From Dictyophora rubrovolvata (taxonomy: Eukaryota > Basidiomycota > Agaricomycetes > Phallales > Phallaceae), in NCBI GenBank assembly GCA_029959195.1, contig CP114122.1, positions 930,001-994,000 of the forward strand: a stretch of DNA of 64,000 nucleotides, given 5' to 3'. Made by a program: the position numbers and the translations under genes. The notes under the pieces are model-generated. The model had not been told where the DNA came from, did not search any database, and saw only the letters and a list, made by a program, of their open reading frames with translations. Of this stretch, positions 35,017 to 47,035 are shown one piece after another; positions within the stretch are counted from its first letter, which is position 1; the number at the start of each line of letters is the position of its first letter.

Positions 35017-35433
35017 TCAATACACCATCCAATCTTTAGCACTCTCCAACGCTTCAGCCCAAGTCTGATTCTCTTCCTTCTCAAAAACCCGTATACTATC
35101 AATCTCATTCCTCCCCAAACGAAGCCCGTTATAAAGATGCGGAAACATCCCCTCCCCATCTCTATCCCCACAAACTTTGGCTTCAGGATCTTCCCATCTA
35201 ATATCACTCTCCACACGCTTGAAACAAATCCGGATTAGATACACTTTTTCGTGGTGTTTGAAAAAGTGTTTTAAGGTGTTGGGAACTTGAGGTGCGGTGG
35301 ACAGATAGATGAATCCCGATTTTTGATCCAGGTCTGGGAGATCGAGGGATTCGGGGAGAGATGTGATTGTTAGAGGTATGTTTGCGGAACCGTCCCAGAT
35401 TTTGTAGATATAAGTGGGGTTGGAAGAGGACAT
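35017..35433 (-). CDS. DUF952 family protein
   Basis: A single-exon gene of 138 residues. Biochemical function of DUF952 is not established. It begins MSSSNPTYIYKIWDGS, matching the family's opening YKI block, then KSGFIYLSTAPQVPNTLKHF (family GFIHFSTAAQV), YLIRICFKRVESDIRWED and GMFPHLYNGLRLGRNEID (family LFPHLYGPL). The C-terminus is NQTWAEALESAKDWMVY. Length is close to the usual about 110-130 residues. It lies between an FMO gene and an F-box-like gene with no evident link to either. Confidence 0.88.
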   Translation of the reverse strand: MSSSNPTYIYKIWDGSANIPLTITSLPESLDLPDLDQKSGFIYLSTAPQVPNTLKHFFKHHEKVYLIRICFKRVESDIRWEDPEAKVCGDRDGEGMFPHLYNGLRLGRNEIDSIRVFEKEENQTWAEALESAKDWMVY

Positions 35434-35669
35434 TGTGGTGGGTATGAAGACAAGTTCAAGTTGTAACTGAGGGCTGTCACGGTGTCTTATAATACGGTGA
35501 GATGCCTACTAGGTGAACACTGTGGAGCTATCGCAGCTTAATTGTAAACAGAGATAACACATCCGAAGTATAAGGTCTAAAGATCTAAAGCTTAAAGCTT
35601 AAAGAACCAAAGACAAACTTTACGCATTACATAATACGTAACGGAGATTTGATAGCTTGCCCTCCTGCC

Positions 35670-37164
35670 ATGTTTCCCAAGTCACTTCCCGTCGAAATTT
35701 GGGATCAAGTAGTATATGACATCGATTCAGGACGCGATTTACTCTCCTTAGCATTGGTCTCTCGCCCTCTCAGTTCAATAATTTTACCTCACCATCTCCC
35801 GTTCTGCCACATCCGCTGTGACATACGCAGACAATATGTTTGGGAATATCTAGTTGCTCATCCTCCCTGCGCGCGAGCCATTCGTCGCCTGGACCTTATT
35901 GTCGAAGGCCTTAGTATCCAACCTCTCAAACTACCTCCTGTATTGACGCAGCAGATCCGAGACCGTTCTGCGCGTATTGACCCTTCCGTTGTAGCAGCGT
36001 TGGTCAAGGCGCTTTCGTACATGACCAATATAAGCATATTCGCGTGGAGATTTACAAACTCTGAGAAGTTGTCTGATGTGACTGACATCTCTCATGCATT
36101 GTTGAACGGGCCCATTTGTTTACGTGCCCTGTCATTATATCAGTTCGGATTTAGTGATAATCCGAGCTTCCTTCCCGTTTGCATTTGCATCTGCTTTTCA
36201 TACCTCTACTCAATATTAACGTGTCCCATAGATCTGGCAGCTGTGCTCTCTCGTAAGAGTTAACCTGCACGAGCCATGTGAATCAGCCCAGGAGATGCTC
36301 ATTCAGAGGTGTCCTAGTCTCGAGGACTTGTCTCTCTCTATGATTCTCTCGAAATGCACCTCGATTTTCAAGTACGGAAGCTGGACAAAACTCCGACGAT
36401 TGTCCTTACAGGGCAGTCCTCTTCTTAACCATATGTCTGTGGTGGAAAGGGAAACAATCATTGCCGATTTTTTTCACCGACAACCAAATCTTGAAAGTCT
36501 GATGTCGACTACCGACCTCTCGTCACCTCGTTTACTCGACGACTCCTTGCAGATGCTACGTTCCGTTTCGTTGGATATTCACTATACTACAGCCAAACCG
36601 TCATTCTTCCTTTCCGAGAGCGTCCTATCTAATATAGTGCACTACAAAACAAACGCCCGCTACTTCGATCGCGTAGTCAAAATGTCTAGTCTCGAAACTT
36701 TACAGTTCACCTCTTCCTATAGATATAACACTACTAATCTGACGGACTTTGTGAGAAACGCACCCAATCTACGAAAAATAAATCTTCTTGGGTCATTATC
36801 TCCAATGGACATAGTAAGCTTATGAACTCCATTTATATATTCCACGATTTTTTTATCTTGCCAAAATTAGAAACGCTGGGTGGCGGCTTTGGCTACATAC
36901 TCTAAAGTCACGCATGTTTACCTGTCTGCGACCTTTCATTCAGAGGAAGTCGAGAGGATAATAAAGCAATTTTCTCGGATCAAGACCCTTCAATATATGC
37001 AACTATATATTGGGAATCGACGTGAACGTCGTCTGCCTCGTGTTTATGAAGAAATCAGAAGGGACTCGTCTGGCAAACTCATTAGACATCACGATGTCCC
37101 GTATTCTAAATCCGAGACCGGTGCACCTCCGTCCGAATGGGGGGATTTTTTTGTGCAGTTATAA
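35670..37164 (+). CDS. F-box-like protein with leucine-rich C-terminal region
   Basis: Probably a substrate adaptor of SCF-type ubiquitin ligases, or one of the many mushroom F-box-like proteins of unknown targets. ATG 35670 starts MFPKSLPVEIWDQVVYDID followed by LLSLALVSRPLSSIILPHHL, a typical F-box helix pattern (LPxEIW...L..L..VS). Exon 1 ends SFLP. After a 55-bp intron the frame continues IWQLCSLVRVNLHEP, MLIQRCPSLEDLSLSMILSK, TKLRRLSLQGSPLLNHM and LRKINLLGSLSPMDI. A last exon gives KRWVAALATYSKVTHVYLSA, IKTLQYMQLYIGNRR and the end SEWGDFFVQL, stop at 37164. Leucine spacing suggests degenerate LRRs. Two introns fit cleanly. The TTG upstream at 35649 is not used as start. Confidence 0.72.
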
Positions 37165-37618
37165 TGTATATTTAACCGTGACTCGTCAGTGTCTTGTTGA
37201 TTATGTTTAAAATCTGTGAACTTTTCCACATTCTCGCGAAAATTTTGCTGGTAGGCTTACACTCCAATTTAAGAACAGAGTTTAGGTGGATTCGTGTCCA
37301 TCTGCTGTTCAGCGACTCGGATACCGTGCCCCATTATCGGGGCATGCTCATTTTATTGACAAGCTTGCGGAAATTGCAAGACTCTGAAGTTTATTTGAAT
37401 GAGGCCATGAGCTTGAGGATGTTGAGATAGATGTTGTGTTATGTGACTGCGAGGAGTCAGGACGGTCACGATGGTTTTTCTCACCCTATGTATGTTTATG
37501 AAGCTGAAGGAGAGTCATGGAGTTGCTTTGCCGCTGTATGTTGAAACCTCCCACCGTGTCATGGTGAATGATAATCCATTTCCCGTTCCTTCATGGCGAA
37601 AAAATGGCAATAGTGCTG
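37165..37618. other. Spacer between F-box-like gene and transposon candidate
   Basis: About 450 bp. A plus-strand ORF (37194-37430) has no recognisable domain and no coding-like context. Nothing else supported. Confidence 0.35.
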
Positions 37619-38650
37619 TTAATCTGGGCCATGAGAATTTGACGCGCAAGCCTACCGCGCTGCCGCGACATTGCCGCGACCTGCAAAAAAAACCTCCTAT
37701 AGGGTACAAACTCAAGCTGTAAGGCTCAGTAGAGTGTTGAATATAATGAGTAGAAGGATCTGAATATTATATAACATACTTTAGAGAGATAAAATGAGAG
37801 TTTGGCATAGGTTGTGGCATATGATATGTCGCGGTGAAGTCGCGGTAAGAATTCCTTGTATGGAAATTATCGCGCTAAAGGCGCGGTACGATTGCTGTGT
37901 AAGGAATCTTCACCGCGCGAGTGGCCACATAAGGAATTCTTAACGCGCGAGTTGCCATGTAAGGAATCTTTACCGCGCCATTAGATAAGCATTGTTCAAA
38001 GCACTTGCTTCGCTATTGGACAACTGCTCATTATCAATTTGATATATTTATTAATATTTTAATGGTTCGGGTGTTTACTTTTCTGATATAAGCTATATAA
38101 GTCTAACAATTAAATTGTAAATACAGGATTGGTTCACATATCTATATCAGCAGGCTGCATTTCTAGCCAATCGTTTCTCTTCTACTGGAAAACCCAAAGA
38201 AAAGAGTTAGTTGAGTTTACACCAACTCAATATTCTGACTGACTTGTTGCTTTCTAGTTGCTGGAATATATCAGGCAGATTCATATCCTCCAAGAATGTT
38301 ACCTGGATATAATCAAAGAGGTCATCATCTTCTAAGTAAAATACTCGGTAGCTTATGATATTTATATATACCAGGCGAACCATTCGGCTATTTTATACAT
38401 CCTGATTATCCTCGTATATGTTTTCCTTTATATGATAACTTCAAGTAACTCAAATACTTTTGTAGATTCAATATTTCAAGATAAGCATATTCAGCCCGAT
38501 TCTGTCACTTCGGGGCCAGCACATGTTCCTCCTATAATCAATGCAGCCACTAGGAGGGCACATTTTGCAGCGGGCGGCGGGTGGGGCTCGCGCGGTACAC
38601 TGTCGCGGCAGCGCGGTAGGCCGCGCGCTAAATTCTTGTAGCCCTGTTAA
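37619..38650. mobile_element. Non-autonomous DNA transposon/MITE candidate with TTAA flanks and inverted ends
   Basis: About 1.03 kb, bounded on both sides by TTAA (37619-37622 and 38647-38650). The left end (37623-37673) and the right end read in reverse (38646-38598) share gagaattt/aagaattt, then a CGCGC block, then a 21-bp perfect match whose core is cctaccgcgctgccgcgac. The outermost bases of the two ends agree less well. Subterminal DNA is rich in CGCG motifs, including a 30-bp tandem repeat at 37901-37980. The AT-rich interior (38000-38470) has no ORF. TTAA target sites are typical of the piggyBac superfamily, which is why I suggest it, but no transposase is present to confirm. Not a retroelement. 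Confidence 0.65.
37901..37980. repeat. 30-bp tandem repeat, about 2.7 copies
   Basis: Units start at 37901, 37931 and 37961 (last one partial, 20 bp). Each begins aaggaatctt or aaggaattct, followed by a CGCG core and a gtggccacat/gttgccatgt end. It lies inside the transposon candidate near its left end and probably belongs to its subterminal repeat region. Confidence 0.85.
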
Positions 38651-39397
38651 TCTGAGCCAGTAAACTGTCAGCAAGAGATGTTTGCTGAGCTACCGCATCC
38701 TTGTAAAAAAAGGCATGAATGTGAGTTACTCATAAACAATCAGGAACATACCTATGTGAAAGAGATCCCGATGGCAGTTGCCATTGAAACCCTGCAAAAA
38801 CCTGAAAATTTGGCGTGAACACTGTCCTCGAGAGGTGCGGTGTATATTGCGACGCGGAATATAATGTCCGATGTTGCAATGTAGAATTTTTAATATTGCA
38901 ATGCGGAATATAATGTTCAATGCATGGGGCGGGCGGAATGATAGGTCAGGGTGGTATGGCAGTCTCGAAAGTTTTTTTTTATCTAATCTGCGACTACTTA
39001 TAGAACTCGTTAGCTTGGGAGCCTTGGGACAACTTTCGTTTGAATCATCCACATCAATTGGTCAATTTGACCTTGGAAGATCATAAAGAGTAGTTGATCG
39101 GGTTTTCATTTATCTGGGATGTCCAGGATATCCAAAAATAGGTGTCGGGAGACGTCTGAGGCTGGAAGAACATTACATAGATTTTTGACCTGATACTCCT
39201 CGGAAACCGTAACGCTGCTATGTCCGAGATAGGTCCGGAGAGACTTCACGGTCATGCTCCACCGAGACGCTTCACCGAGACACAGGCTGCCAACACAGGT
39301 CTACGCTGTTCAAGGAAAAACTCGTGCCGAGGGTGAATGGGCGATGTAAGGACTTTTAATTTTGGCTTTCAAATCGTATCTCTGAACCATCATCGCA
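38651..39397. other. Intergenic region with short AT-rich direct repeats
   Basis: About 750 bp. Around 38853-38915, the string cggaatataatgt occurs twice, separated by 47 bp and associated with ttgcaatg repeats. Nothing coding. The last part is the leader of FMO copy 3. Confidence 0.45.
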
Positions 39398-41928
39398 ATG
39401 GCCGCTGCGTCTTTGGACAAACGAATTTTTCTCCCTACTTTTGAGAGGCTGGGTATTATCGATCCACCCGCAGATATCGACGTTAAAAAGGTTCTTGCTG
39501 AATGGTCACCTCTTTTTCTCGAGGCGTTATCATCAACCAAAGTCGATGTCATCGTTTCTCTATTTCTCAAAGATGGAATATGGAGAGATCTGCTCGCTCT
39601 CACCTGGGATCTCAGAACCATCTGCGGACATGACGATATCCAAAAACTCTTGAATGCCCGACTTGAACAAGCTAAAATCGGCAACGTCAGGTTATCAACC
39701 AACCCCTCTAAACCAGCTTTATTGCTACATCCTACTCCCGATCTACTAATGATCCAAGCATTTTTCGATTTCGAAACCTCCATTGGTCTGTGTTCGGGTA
39801 TTTTCCGTCTCGTTCCGACTCCAAATGGCGAATGGAAGATTCATACCGTCCTTACCAACCTGGACGAACTCAAGAATTTCCCTCCCAAAGTCGGGTTGCG
39901 TCGTAATTCTACACTGAACAATGGCTCGTGGGTTGAAGACCGTGCAAAAGAGATGAATTTCGAGGAGCAAGACCCTCCAGCTATTATTGTTGGCGCGGGT
40001 CACGCTGGTCTTGAAGTTGCTGCTAGACTGAAATATGATCAAGGAGTGACTTCGCTTATTATTGAGAAGAACGCCCGTGTTGGAGATAGTTGGAGAGACC
40101 GTTATGACACGCTTTGCCTCCATGATCCTGTTTGTGCGTACTATTGTTTTGCCATCGTTCATACCTTCGGTTCATGCTAAACCATTTTTAGGGTTTGGCC
40201 AGATGCCGCATCTCCCGTTAGTCCATCATATTATATTACTAGGGCGTGAATGAACCGTCATCTAAATGTACATTTCTATATATAAAGCTTCCCCAAAACA
40301 TGGCCTGTATTTCCAGCTGGAAAAAAGGTGCGATATAACTTTGCTTTTCCACAAAGCGTTTTTACAGAAAAATGAAAACAAAAAGCTTGCGGATTGGTTA
40401 GAAGCGTACGCTCGGGTTTTGGATCTCAACGTCTGGACTTCAAGTCAAGTTATGTCCGTGGAACGGGACGATGCGAAGGACAAGTGGATAGTCACTGTTT
40501 TGAAAGGTGACGGTTCGAAACGCATCTTCCGTACCAAGTACGTCGTTCTGGCTTTCGGATTCTTAGGTGGTATTCCGAAAATGCCCCAATTTCCCGGAGT
40601 GGTAAATTTTTTTTGCTTTATGTAAAGATGTTGTTTAGTGATTTTGCCTTAAGGACGCGTTTAAAGGCGAAATTATACATTCAGCAAAGTTCAAGCGAGC
40701 TACGGACTACAAGGGAAAGAAAGTTGTTGTAATCGGGGCATGTACATCCGGTAAGTTGCATATGACGGGAATGTCTAATATGTACTTAGCGTCTTACGTA
40801 CTGCTTAAGCCCACGATATCTGTCAGGACTGTGTGGACCGTGGCGTTGACGTTACGATGGTAAAAAAGAATTTATCAGTGAAAGTTTCTAATTATTTGAC
40901 TCGATATATACCAGGTTCAACGATCTCCGACATGCGTAGTCTCAGCGGCTAAAGCGCTACCGGTTCTAGCTGGAGGTAATGAATTCTGGTTACACTTGCT
41001 TTACTACTCGACTGACCTGAATCTCACAGGCCTGTATTCCGAGCAAGGACTTCCAACCGAAACTTGTGATCTCATCAATGCGTCATTCCCTGCTTTCTTG
41101 GGGAAGAGAACTCACGAGAGAGCCATGCTTGTGGTTAGAGAAGTGGATAAGTAAGCCCAGTGTAGTAATATTAAGAATTTCAACTGAACCGACTTGTTAG
41201 GGAACTCCGTAAAGGTCTTGACAAAGTCGGCTTCCAACGTCACGACGGTCCTAACAATTCTGGATTCATTACTATGGTTTGGGAGAAGGGAAGTGGATTT
41301 TATATCGGTGGGCTTTGATATTTTATTTTTGTTTCATAAAACACCAATATACTAATGTTTTAGACGTCGGAGCGTCTCAGTCAATTATCGAAGGAAAAAT
41401 TAAACTAAAGCAAGGCAGTGTGGCTAAAATTGCCGAGAATGGTCTTGTACTCGAAGATGGCTCTAATCTGGAGGCAGATGTTATCATATGCGCCACTGGG
41501 TAAGTTAATACATGAAAGTCGATGTATATAACTTCTTTTGATCTGTTTTTGTTAGTTTCACAAATGCACATGATACGGCAAGAGAAATCCTCCCGGGTGT
41601 TTTGGTTGACAAAATGAAACCGATTTGGGGTTTAACGAACGAAGGGGAAATGCAAGGATTGTATACCGAATGTGGTCTTCCTAACGTTTATGTTATGATG
41701 GGTGCGGTTAACATCTCTGCTGCTACCTACCAATAAAAATCCTAAGAATATACTTTCAAATTATAGGTAACCTTTCGCAGTGCCGCTTTTATTCGACGCA
41801 TGTCGCGCTCCGTAAGTCTTTTGATTCGTCATGCTTGGGACGTTTCAAGGATGTAAACTTAACTTGTCGTTACTCAGAAATCAAGGCCAAAGAGGAAGGC
41901 TTGTTCACTACGGTGTACGACGGATAGA
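39398..41928 (+). CDS. NTF2-like domain + flavin-containing monooxygenase, paralogue 3
   Basis: Diverged paralogue of the FMO at 32058, with the same domain order and matching intron positions. From ATG 39398: MAAASLDKRIFLPTFERLG, DGIWRDLLALTWDLRTICG, FFDFETSIGLCSGIFRLVP, then the FAD motif PAIIVGAGHAGLEVAARLK, IEKNARVGDSWRDRYDTLCL, a 25-nt exon near 40193-40217 (WFGQMPHLP), FPKTWPVFPAGKK, LADWLEAYARVLDLNVWTSS, FKGEIIHSAKFKRA (FMO signature), VVVIGACTSAHDICQDC, LAGGLYSEQGLPTETCDLIN, IICATGFTNAHDTAREILPG and the end IKAKEEGLFTTVYDG, stop 41926-41928. Complete by motif. It lacks a neighbouring 7-TM gene and shows only protein-level similarity to the other two copies, so it predates the tandem duplication. 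Confidence 0.9.
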
Positions 41929-44429
41929 CTAAACGAAACTATTATCGGTCTATATATTGAATATAAAAATATGGCCAATAAACTTTTCACGGTGGTCTTA
42001 GCGTTGAGAATGAAACGCAACCCTCGTGCTGGTCCGCTCATTCTCGAATTGAACCAGAGAAAAAGAAGTGTGAGTATAGCGGATCAAATCTAAAATACTA
42101 ACAATTCGCACTCCATTGCTAAATTTGAATCTGCGTTCAAGTTTCTCATGTACGGTTCTTTTCACCCTTGCATCCCAGAGCCGCTCCTATTACTGTATTT
42201 GAACCGTGAGGGCGAGTCAATTAACACACTTATCAAGCTTCTTCTTTTCACCATCTATAATCTCCTGTGCGCAAAGTCGCTTTTATTCTGCTTCCCACAT
42301 GTTCACATGGAAGTACACTGAGCTCATATGTTTTCCATCCACCTAGCTTCTGAGGTGGATGACGGATCTTTCCATTCCCAAGCCCATTCACTTTTTTGTA
42401 AAAGCCCGAGTCCGGAATCCGGATGGTGTTGGTCTAGACTTGCATTCGAGGGAATGAAAGTACCGGTTTCGTTGCCGGAGCTACTTTCCAGTTTAGGATT
42501 TATGCGCGTAGTTTATTGTAAGCATTGTTGTTGCGGTGACCAAACCGCTTGCCAAGTCGTCATCTTTTCCTTTTATCTTTTTCTTCTTCTTTTGTTCAGT
42601 GTTGCTGTCTTGTTGTCCTCCTTTTCTTCCTCCTCCGAGTCGTTGTTGCTGTGGCTGCTCCTCTTGTTCTCGCTCTTTGTTCTTGGAATTCGTGTTCGCT
42701 GTGTATCTGTACGCGAATAAAGTTCAATGTCAAAATCAGTTTTTTTTGGGACATCTTCTAGATTCGCTTTGGAATTTCCCCGGAGACGTCATTCGACGCA
42801 CTGGAATGTTTGGGAGAAAGGCAACTCGGCACGTCCCGAAATTAAGACTCAGTCCTCGACAGTTAAATGTTGAACTTCCTGTTGAGACCATGACGACGTC
42901 TCCACAAGTCAGGTTTTCTTTCTTCTTACCCCATGTGTACCATCTCCGTTCGCTATTTACTGGTACCTGTGAACGTTTGAACGGTCACCGGTCACCGGTG
43001 AAGCTTTCCCGTAGAACACCTATGCATTGCAACAGAATCCAGACCTGGATAGATTCATCATTCGGAATTCGGGAATACTGACTCAAATGACAACTTCACC
43101 ACGACCCCCTGCGGGCTTCGAGCGTGAGTCGGACATAATTATTACAGGGGTGTGTACCGCTTAAAGTGTAGTTCTTTTTCTCAGGTCACGCTCTTCATGC
43201 CATAAACAGTTAAAGATCCTGCCTTTTTAAATGAAATGCATGGCTTGAAGCTTGAGAATTTTGATTATGTCGGACTTCTTTCGTTCGGGTGTTGTCAAAC
43301 ACTAAAGCCTCCGAGGGCAAAGACTTCGCTGAAAGCAGTCGACTGCTTACACGTCGAGGGGAGATTCCGAACTAGGAAATGAGGCTGATTAGTATTGCAT
43401 TGCAAACAGGCCGTATGCAGTGTGAGAAATGTCTGTATCCGCTCGAGTTCCCGGGCTCAAACTTGTTTATCACAGTGCTGTTATAACCACGACCAGGTAT
43501 TCGTATGACGTTATCACAAGATACCTGAGATAGCGGGTTAATGTTTCACCTTCAATTTGAGTTCAAGGCTAGGCCTGGATTTACTATAATAGGAGTTTAC
43601 TCAAGAAGTCGCCTGCAGAAATTCGAGCAACGCTGCTGATTGGCTGCTTCTCCCAGCTTCTTCCCTGGCTAAGAATATTCAAGTACTACTTCTTAAGCCA
43701 GGAGCAACAATCATTCACGTTTCCATCAAGCACCGGCACACATGCCAGTCTAAGAGATTAGCCTACACACGCGTGGGTGACCAAAGGACGAGCGTACCGA
43801 TCGCGATCGACATGGGTTCAAATTAGTTTGCCAGCTAGTCTGTCCCGTGATCTGTTTAAAAATCATAAAACAATTTGCTGTGCTTCGAATTGGAATCAAA
43901 AAAATGTGACCAGCTCCCATACGGCTCGCAAGCTTCTAAAAAGACATATATACAGACAGTACTATTTTGTGCGTGTACAGTTCTCACGCGGGGTCGATCT
44001 GAAAGGCGGTGTATGTATAATTTGCAACGTTTTTAAAGATCAGGAAGTCCCAAGCGACCGCTCGTGTAATGCGGGTAAAGTATACATAATACATAATTTT
44101 ATATACTCAATTCTTAGTCTGGAAGTTCCGATGTTCCCGACTTTGCGAAGACTCCGATGAACCCTGTTTGTATTCCTTTCGGGTTCGGGACACTTGATGC
44201 GTCACGATTCACAACTTTTGGTGAACTGTGATTCATGTTGGTTACTTTCTTTAGCTGTCCGACTTTTCCGGTCGAAGTGTCCATACATAGAAGGGTAACA
44301 GAAAACTAATTTGTTCCTGTTATTAGTTTCGCCGAGATTACTGGGCGGGCTCATGGTACATACATATATCCCTTGGAAATCTCTCTCTGACTTGTGGGCT
44401 ATTCAGCACCAGCAAACTAGGGGTCCAGA
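41929..44429. other. 2.5 kb gene-free region
   Basis: No ORF here gives a recognisable domain or splices coherently. The longest, 42536-43081 and 42328-42720 (+), are low complexity (Phe/Leu/Ser or Cys-rich) from a T/C-rich stretch at about 42560-42690. A short direct repeat, cggtcaccggtcaccggtg, lies at about 42981. I looked for a tRNA around 43770-43815 and did not accept it. The last 150 bp are the promoter of the GST-like gene. Confidence 0.45.
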
Positions 44430-45564
44430 ATGGCTGGAAAAGTGAGTCCGAGGAAAATCTGCCAATTGGGCTAATATTGACGAACTGAGCCACTACAGGG
44501 TGTTTTGTACGTCTATAAAGGCTCATCTAATTGGATTACAGCCCCTCAGCTTGCAATGTGAGTCCTTGTTTCTAGGACTTGTTGTTGTGCTTTGGTCGTT
44601 GACGTTGCTTATCCAGCCGTGAACTCGAATGTCGAGAAATAATAATAGAATATGTAAACTTAGGTTTGTGCTACTCTTCCCCGGCAATAATTGTTTACCG
44701 AAGCGAAGGCCTATTTCAGAGGACGCTGACTTAAGGCCGAATCTTCTAAATTTAAACCATAAGAGTTGTTCCCCAACACTAGTCATCGATACAGACAAGG
44801 TCCTAGCTGATCCCATCGAAATCGTAAGATATCTTTGCCGATGCGGTTCGACTCGGAGACGACCCGCTAGGGTGAACTCTGGATTTATCGACCTCGTCAA
44901 AAACCTATATTGTCCAGGTTTAAACCCAAACTTCACGGCTCTATCATCGGTGAGCATTATCACATCGATTGATATGAGATTTTTTTATTGAGTCCTACAA
45001 GCGGAATGAACGTGATTTACAAAATCGTTTCAAAGGGAAGGCGGTTACATATCTCCGCGACCGTAAGTCAGTTCCCCAACCTTGTCCAAGTATCAATGCT
45101 CATAAACTTTTTCTCGTTCGTTTGTAGGTCAAACGACCCTGGAACAACTAGCTCGTACTAGTCCGGAATACCGGACTTTCTACGAAACGAAATACTCACA
45201 AAATGGCATTTTACTGTCGTTGCTCGAAAACACAGCTTCACCCGAGGTGAAGCAAAGTTTCTTTGCGCGCTCCAAGAGACACTGGGAAAATGTGGCACAG
45301 TTTATTCTAATGGATCTTCCGAGATATCTTCCAGATGAAGGATTTGCCAGTGGAGACAGTGAGCCAGGAGAGGTTGATTTTCATCTCATCGTTTGGTTGG
45401 TGCGGACGGTGTGGGCCTTAGGTGGAACGCCCTCCGCTGATGGAGTGAAATCATTGGAGAAAGAGCTTGGTGGAAAGCAGGTGCCGAGAAAAATACAACT
45501 TTATTGGGAAGCGTGGACTCGCAGAGATAGTTGGAAATACCAATTCAGGACATCTTTTCGATAG
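44430..45564 (+). CDS. Glutathione S-transferase-like protein
   Basis: A probable glutathione-dependent transferase or GST-fold protein. Exon 1 is tiny (44430-44441, MAGK). Exon 2 gives GVLYVYKGSSNWITAPQLA, then RELECREIIIEYVNL, DADLRPNLLNLNHKSCSPTL and VIDTDKVLADPIEIVRYLCR, the thioredoxin-fold half in which CSPTLVIDTDKVLADP corresponds to the cis-Pro and glutathione-contact loop. Later exons give SYKRNERDLQNRFKGKAVTY and, from 45128, the helical C-terminal domain: GQTTLEQLARTSPEYRTFYE, RSKRHWENVAQFILMDLPRY, and the end VPRKIQLYWEAWTRRDSW, stop 45562-45564. The final W-E-A-W-x-x-R-x-S-W pattern is usual in mushroom GST-like proteins. The subfamily is unclear and the canonical catalytic Cys/Ser is not obvious. 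Confidence 0.7.
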
Positions 45565-45679
45565 GTATTTCATTCATGAGAGAGTCTTGGCGCATTCCCC
45601 CTGCTTATGTTACGACACTGACCGTCACTTTGGATTAAATGTACATGATTACAAAAGTTGTATACATAGAAATAAAGTA

Positions 45680-47035
45680 TCATAGCCTGTAACCGAACCT
45701 TCCGTGGAGCCGTGTAGTAATATCTAGATAATTCGGTTCGCTTTCTGGTGTGATTTGTCCGTGTCTGATTAAGAAATCTAAGAGGACTAGAAGCAAGGCT
45801 AAGATTAATCAAATAGAGATCAAGCAAATTCAAATAACCTAAAGCGCAATTTGGTTTAAATAGGCCACCGTGCATTTTTTCGATAACGCCATCGATGGTC
45901 TCCAGCTGCGAGAGATTAAACGAGTGAATGGAATTAATTTTAAAATTTGAACAAAAATGACCTTGAATGAATCTACCTCTCCATCTTGTGGTCGGGGAAT
46001 AATTTCGTTTTCGCGACCTCTTGGAATCAGCATATCATATACGTACCTGGATTGTATAAGCAACGGGAGAACGCCAAATATGGAACTACGCACTGAACCT
46101 CTGGCTGAAGGTATCCCTTCTCAGTTCTGCCGCTGATATGAGCCCCATTGCTGGTAAAAAACAAGAAACTAAAATATTTGCATACCTGAAATAATAACTG
46201 ACCGCACCGCAAGGTTTAGCATGCGCCAGGACGACAAAAGGGTCCAAACTTGCTTCTTCTTCACATTCCTTGACCAATGACTCAAAGGGGGTCAATCCAT
46301 GAGGAATTCCCCCGGCGACAGAGTTATCTAGACACAAGGGCCACCTGTAAATTAGCTGTCAATAAGCCTGATCGATCCCAGATATACACAGATACATATA
46401 TGCATGGGCATAGGACGTACGTTTGCTTTGTTTTGGCTCTTGTCGGAACCCATATTCTCCAATCGGCGGTGTACATGGTCATATGAATACCGTAAGTTAC
46501 AAGACCAAAAATAGCGCAAGCGGTGCGTTCTAATACGAAAGCTACTCTGTCATCGGTGCGGGGGCCGAATGGATCGACGTAAATCGTATATAGCTCGTTC
46601 CTCCAAAGTTTCGGGGATATGATATTTGCAAACACGCCAGTGTCGCGCCAGGTCTCTGCTAAAACTCGAAGAGCTTCTGAGCGTTTTTCTGCCGTATCTA
46701 ACCGAGGATTGAATGATAGGAATGGCTTATCGGTAGATGTACCTAGGAATTTTAATATGTTACTTGTGGAGTGTCTTTTTGTGATATGTAAAATATTTAC
46801 CAGGACGGTGTATGAACCAAATTGACTCGTCGCCTTTTAATAGCGCTTCCTGATGAGTCGTTTGGAGAAGATTGAAGACATCTTCTGAGATCAGCCCGAG
46901 GATGTTCGTCGACGAGGGAAAAAGACGGAAATCTATAAATTCCTCAGAAGACGTCTCCCGGCGAAAGTTATCGCAGCGGTTGAGAACAGCGGCGAAAGAT
47001 CTGGAAGAGTTCATTGGATTTGGCACTGCGTTCAT
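45680..47035 (-). CDS. DUF4743/NUDIX hydrolase (thiamine pyrophosphokinase-related type)
   Basis: A NUDIX hydrolase of the group with an N-terminal DUF4743, related to the N-terminal part of fission yeast Tnr3; plant and yeast members act on oxidised or damaged thiamine diphosphates. Read from ATG 47035: MNAVPNPMNSSRSFAAVLNR, FRLFPSSTNILGLISEDVFN, then KPFLSFNPRLDTAEKRSEAL, VLAETWRDTGVFANIISPKL, VLERTACAIFGLVTYGIHMT. The NUDIX box is GGIPHGLTPFESLVKECEEE with ASLD following, matching Gx5Ex7REUxEExGU apart from R to K and G to S. Then GAVSYYFR, TERGYLQPEVQCVV, VYDMLIPRGRENEIIPRPQD and the C-terminus near DFLIRHGQITPESEPNYLD, stop at 45680. It is divergent from BRO1 with only about 90 bp between start codons. 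Confidence 0.87.

Noticed and set aside
42328-43081. Two long plus-strand ORFs after FMO paralogue 3
   Set aside because: Dominated by a T/C-rich stretch giving Phe/Leu/Ser runs; no domain, no start context, no coherent splicing.
43770-43815. tRNA-like stretch (gacgagcgtaccgat... gggttcaaat)
   Set aside because: The B-box-like end is present, but no acceptor stem pairs around it and no cloverleaf folds by eye.
44523-44963. 146-codon minus-strand ORF opposite the GST-like gene
   Set aside because: The plus-strand exons splice into a recognisable thioredoxin-fold domain, while the minus ORF has no domain.
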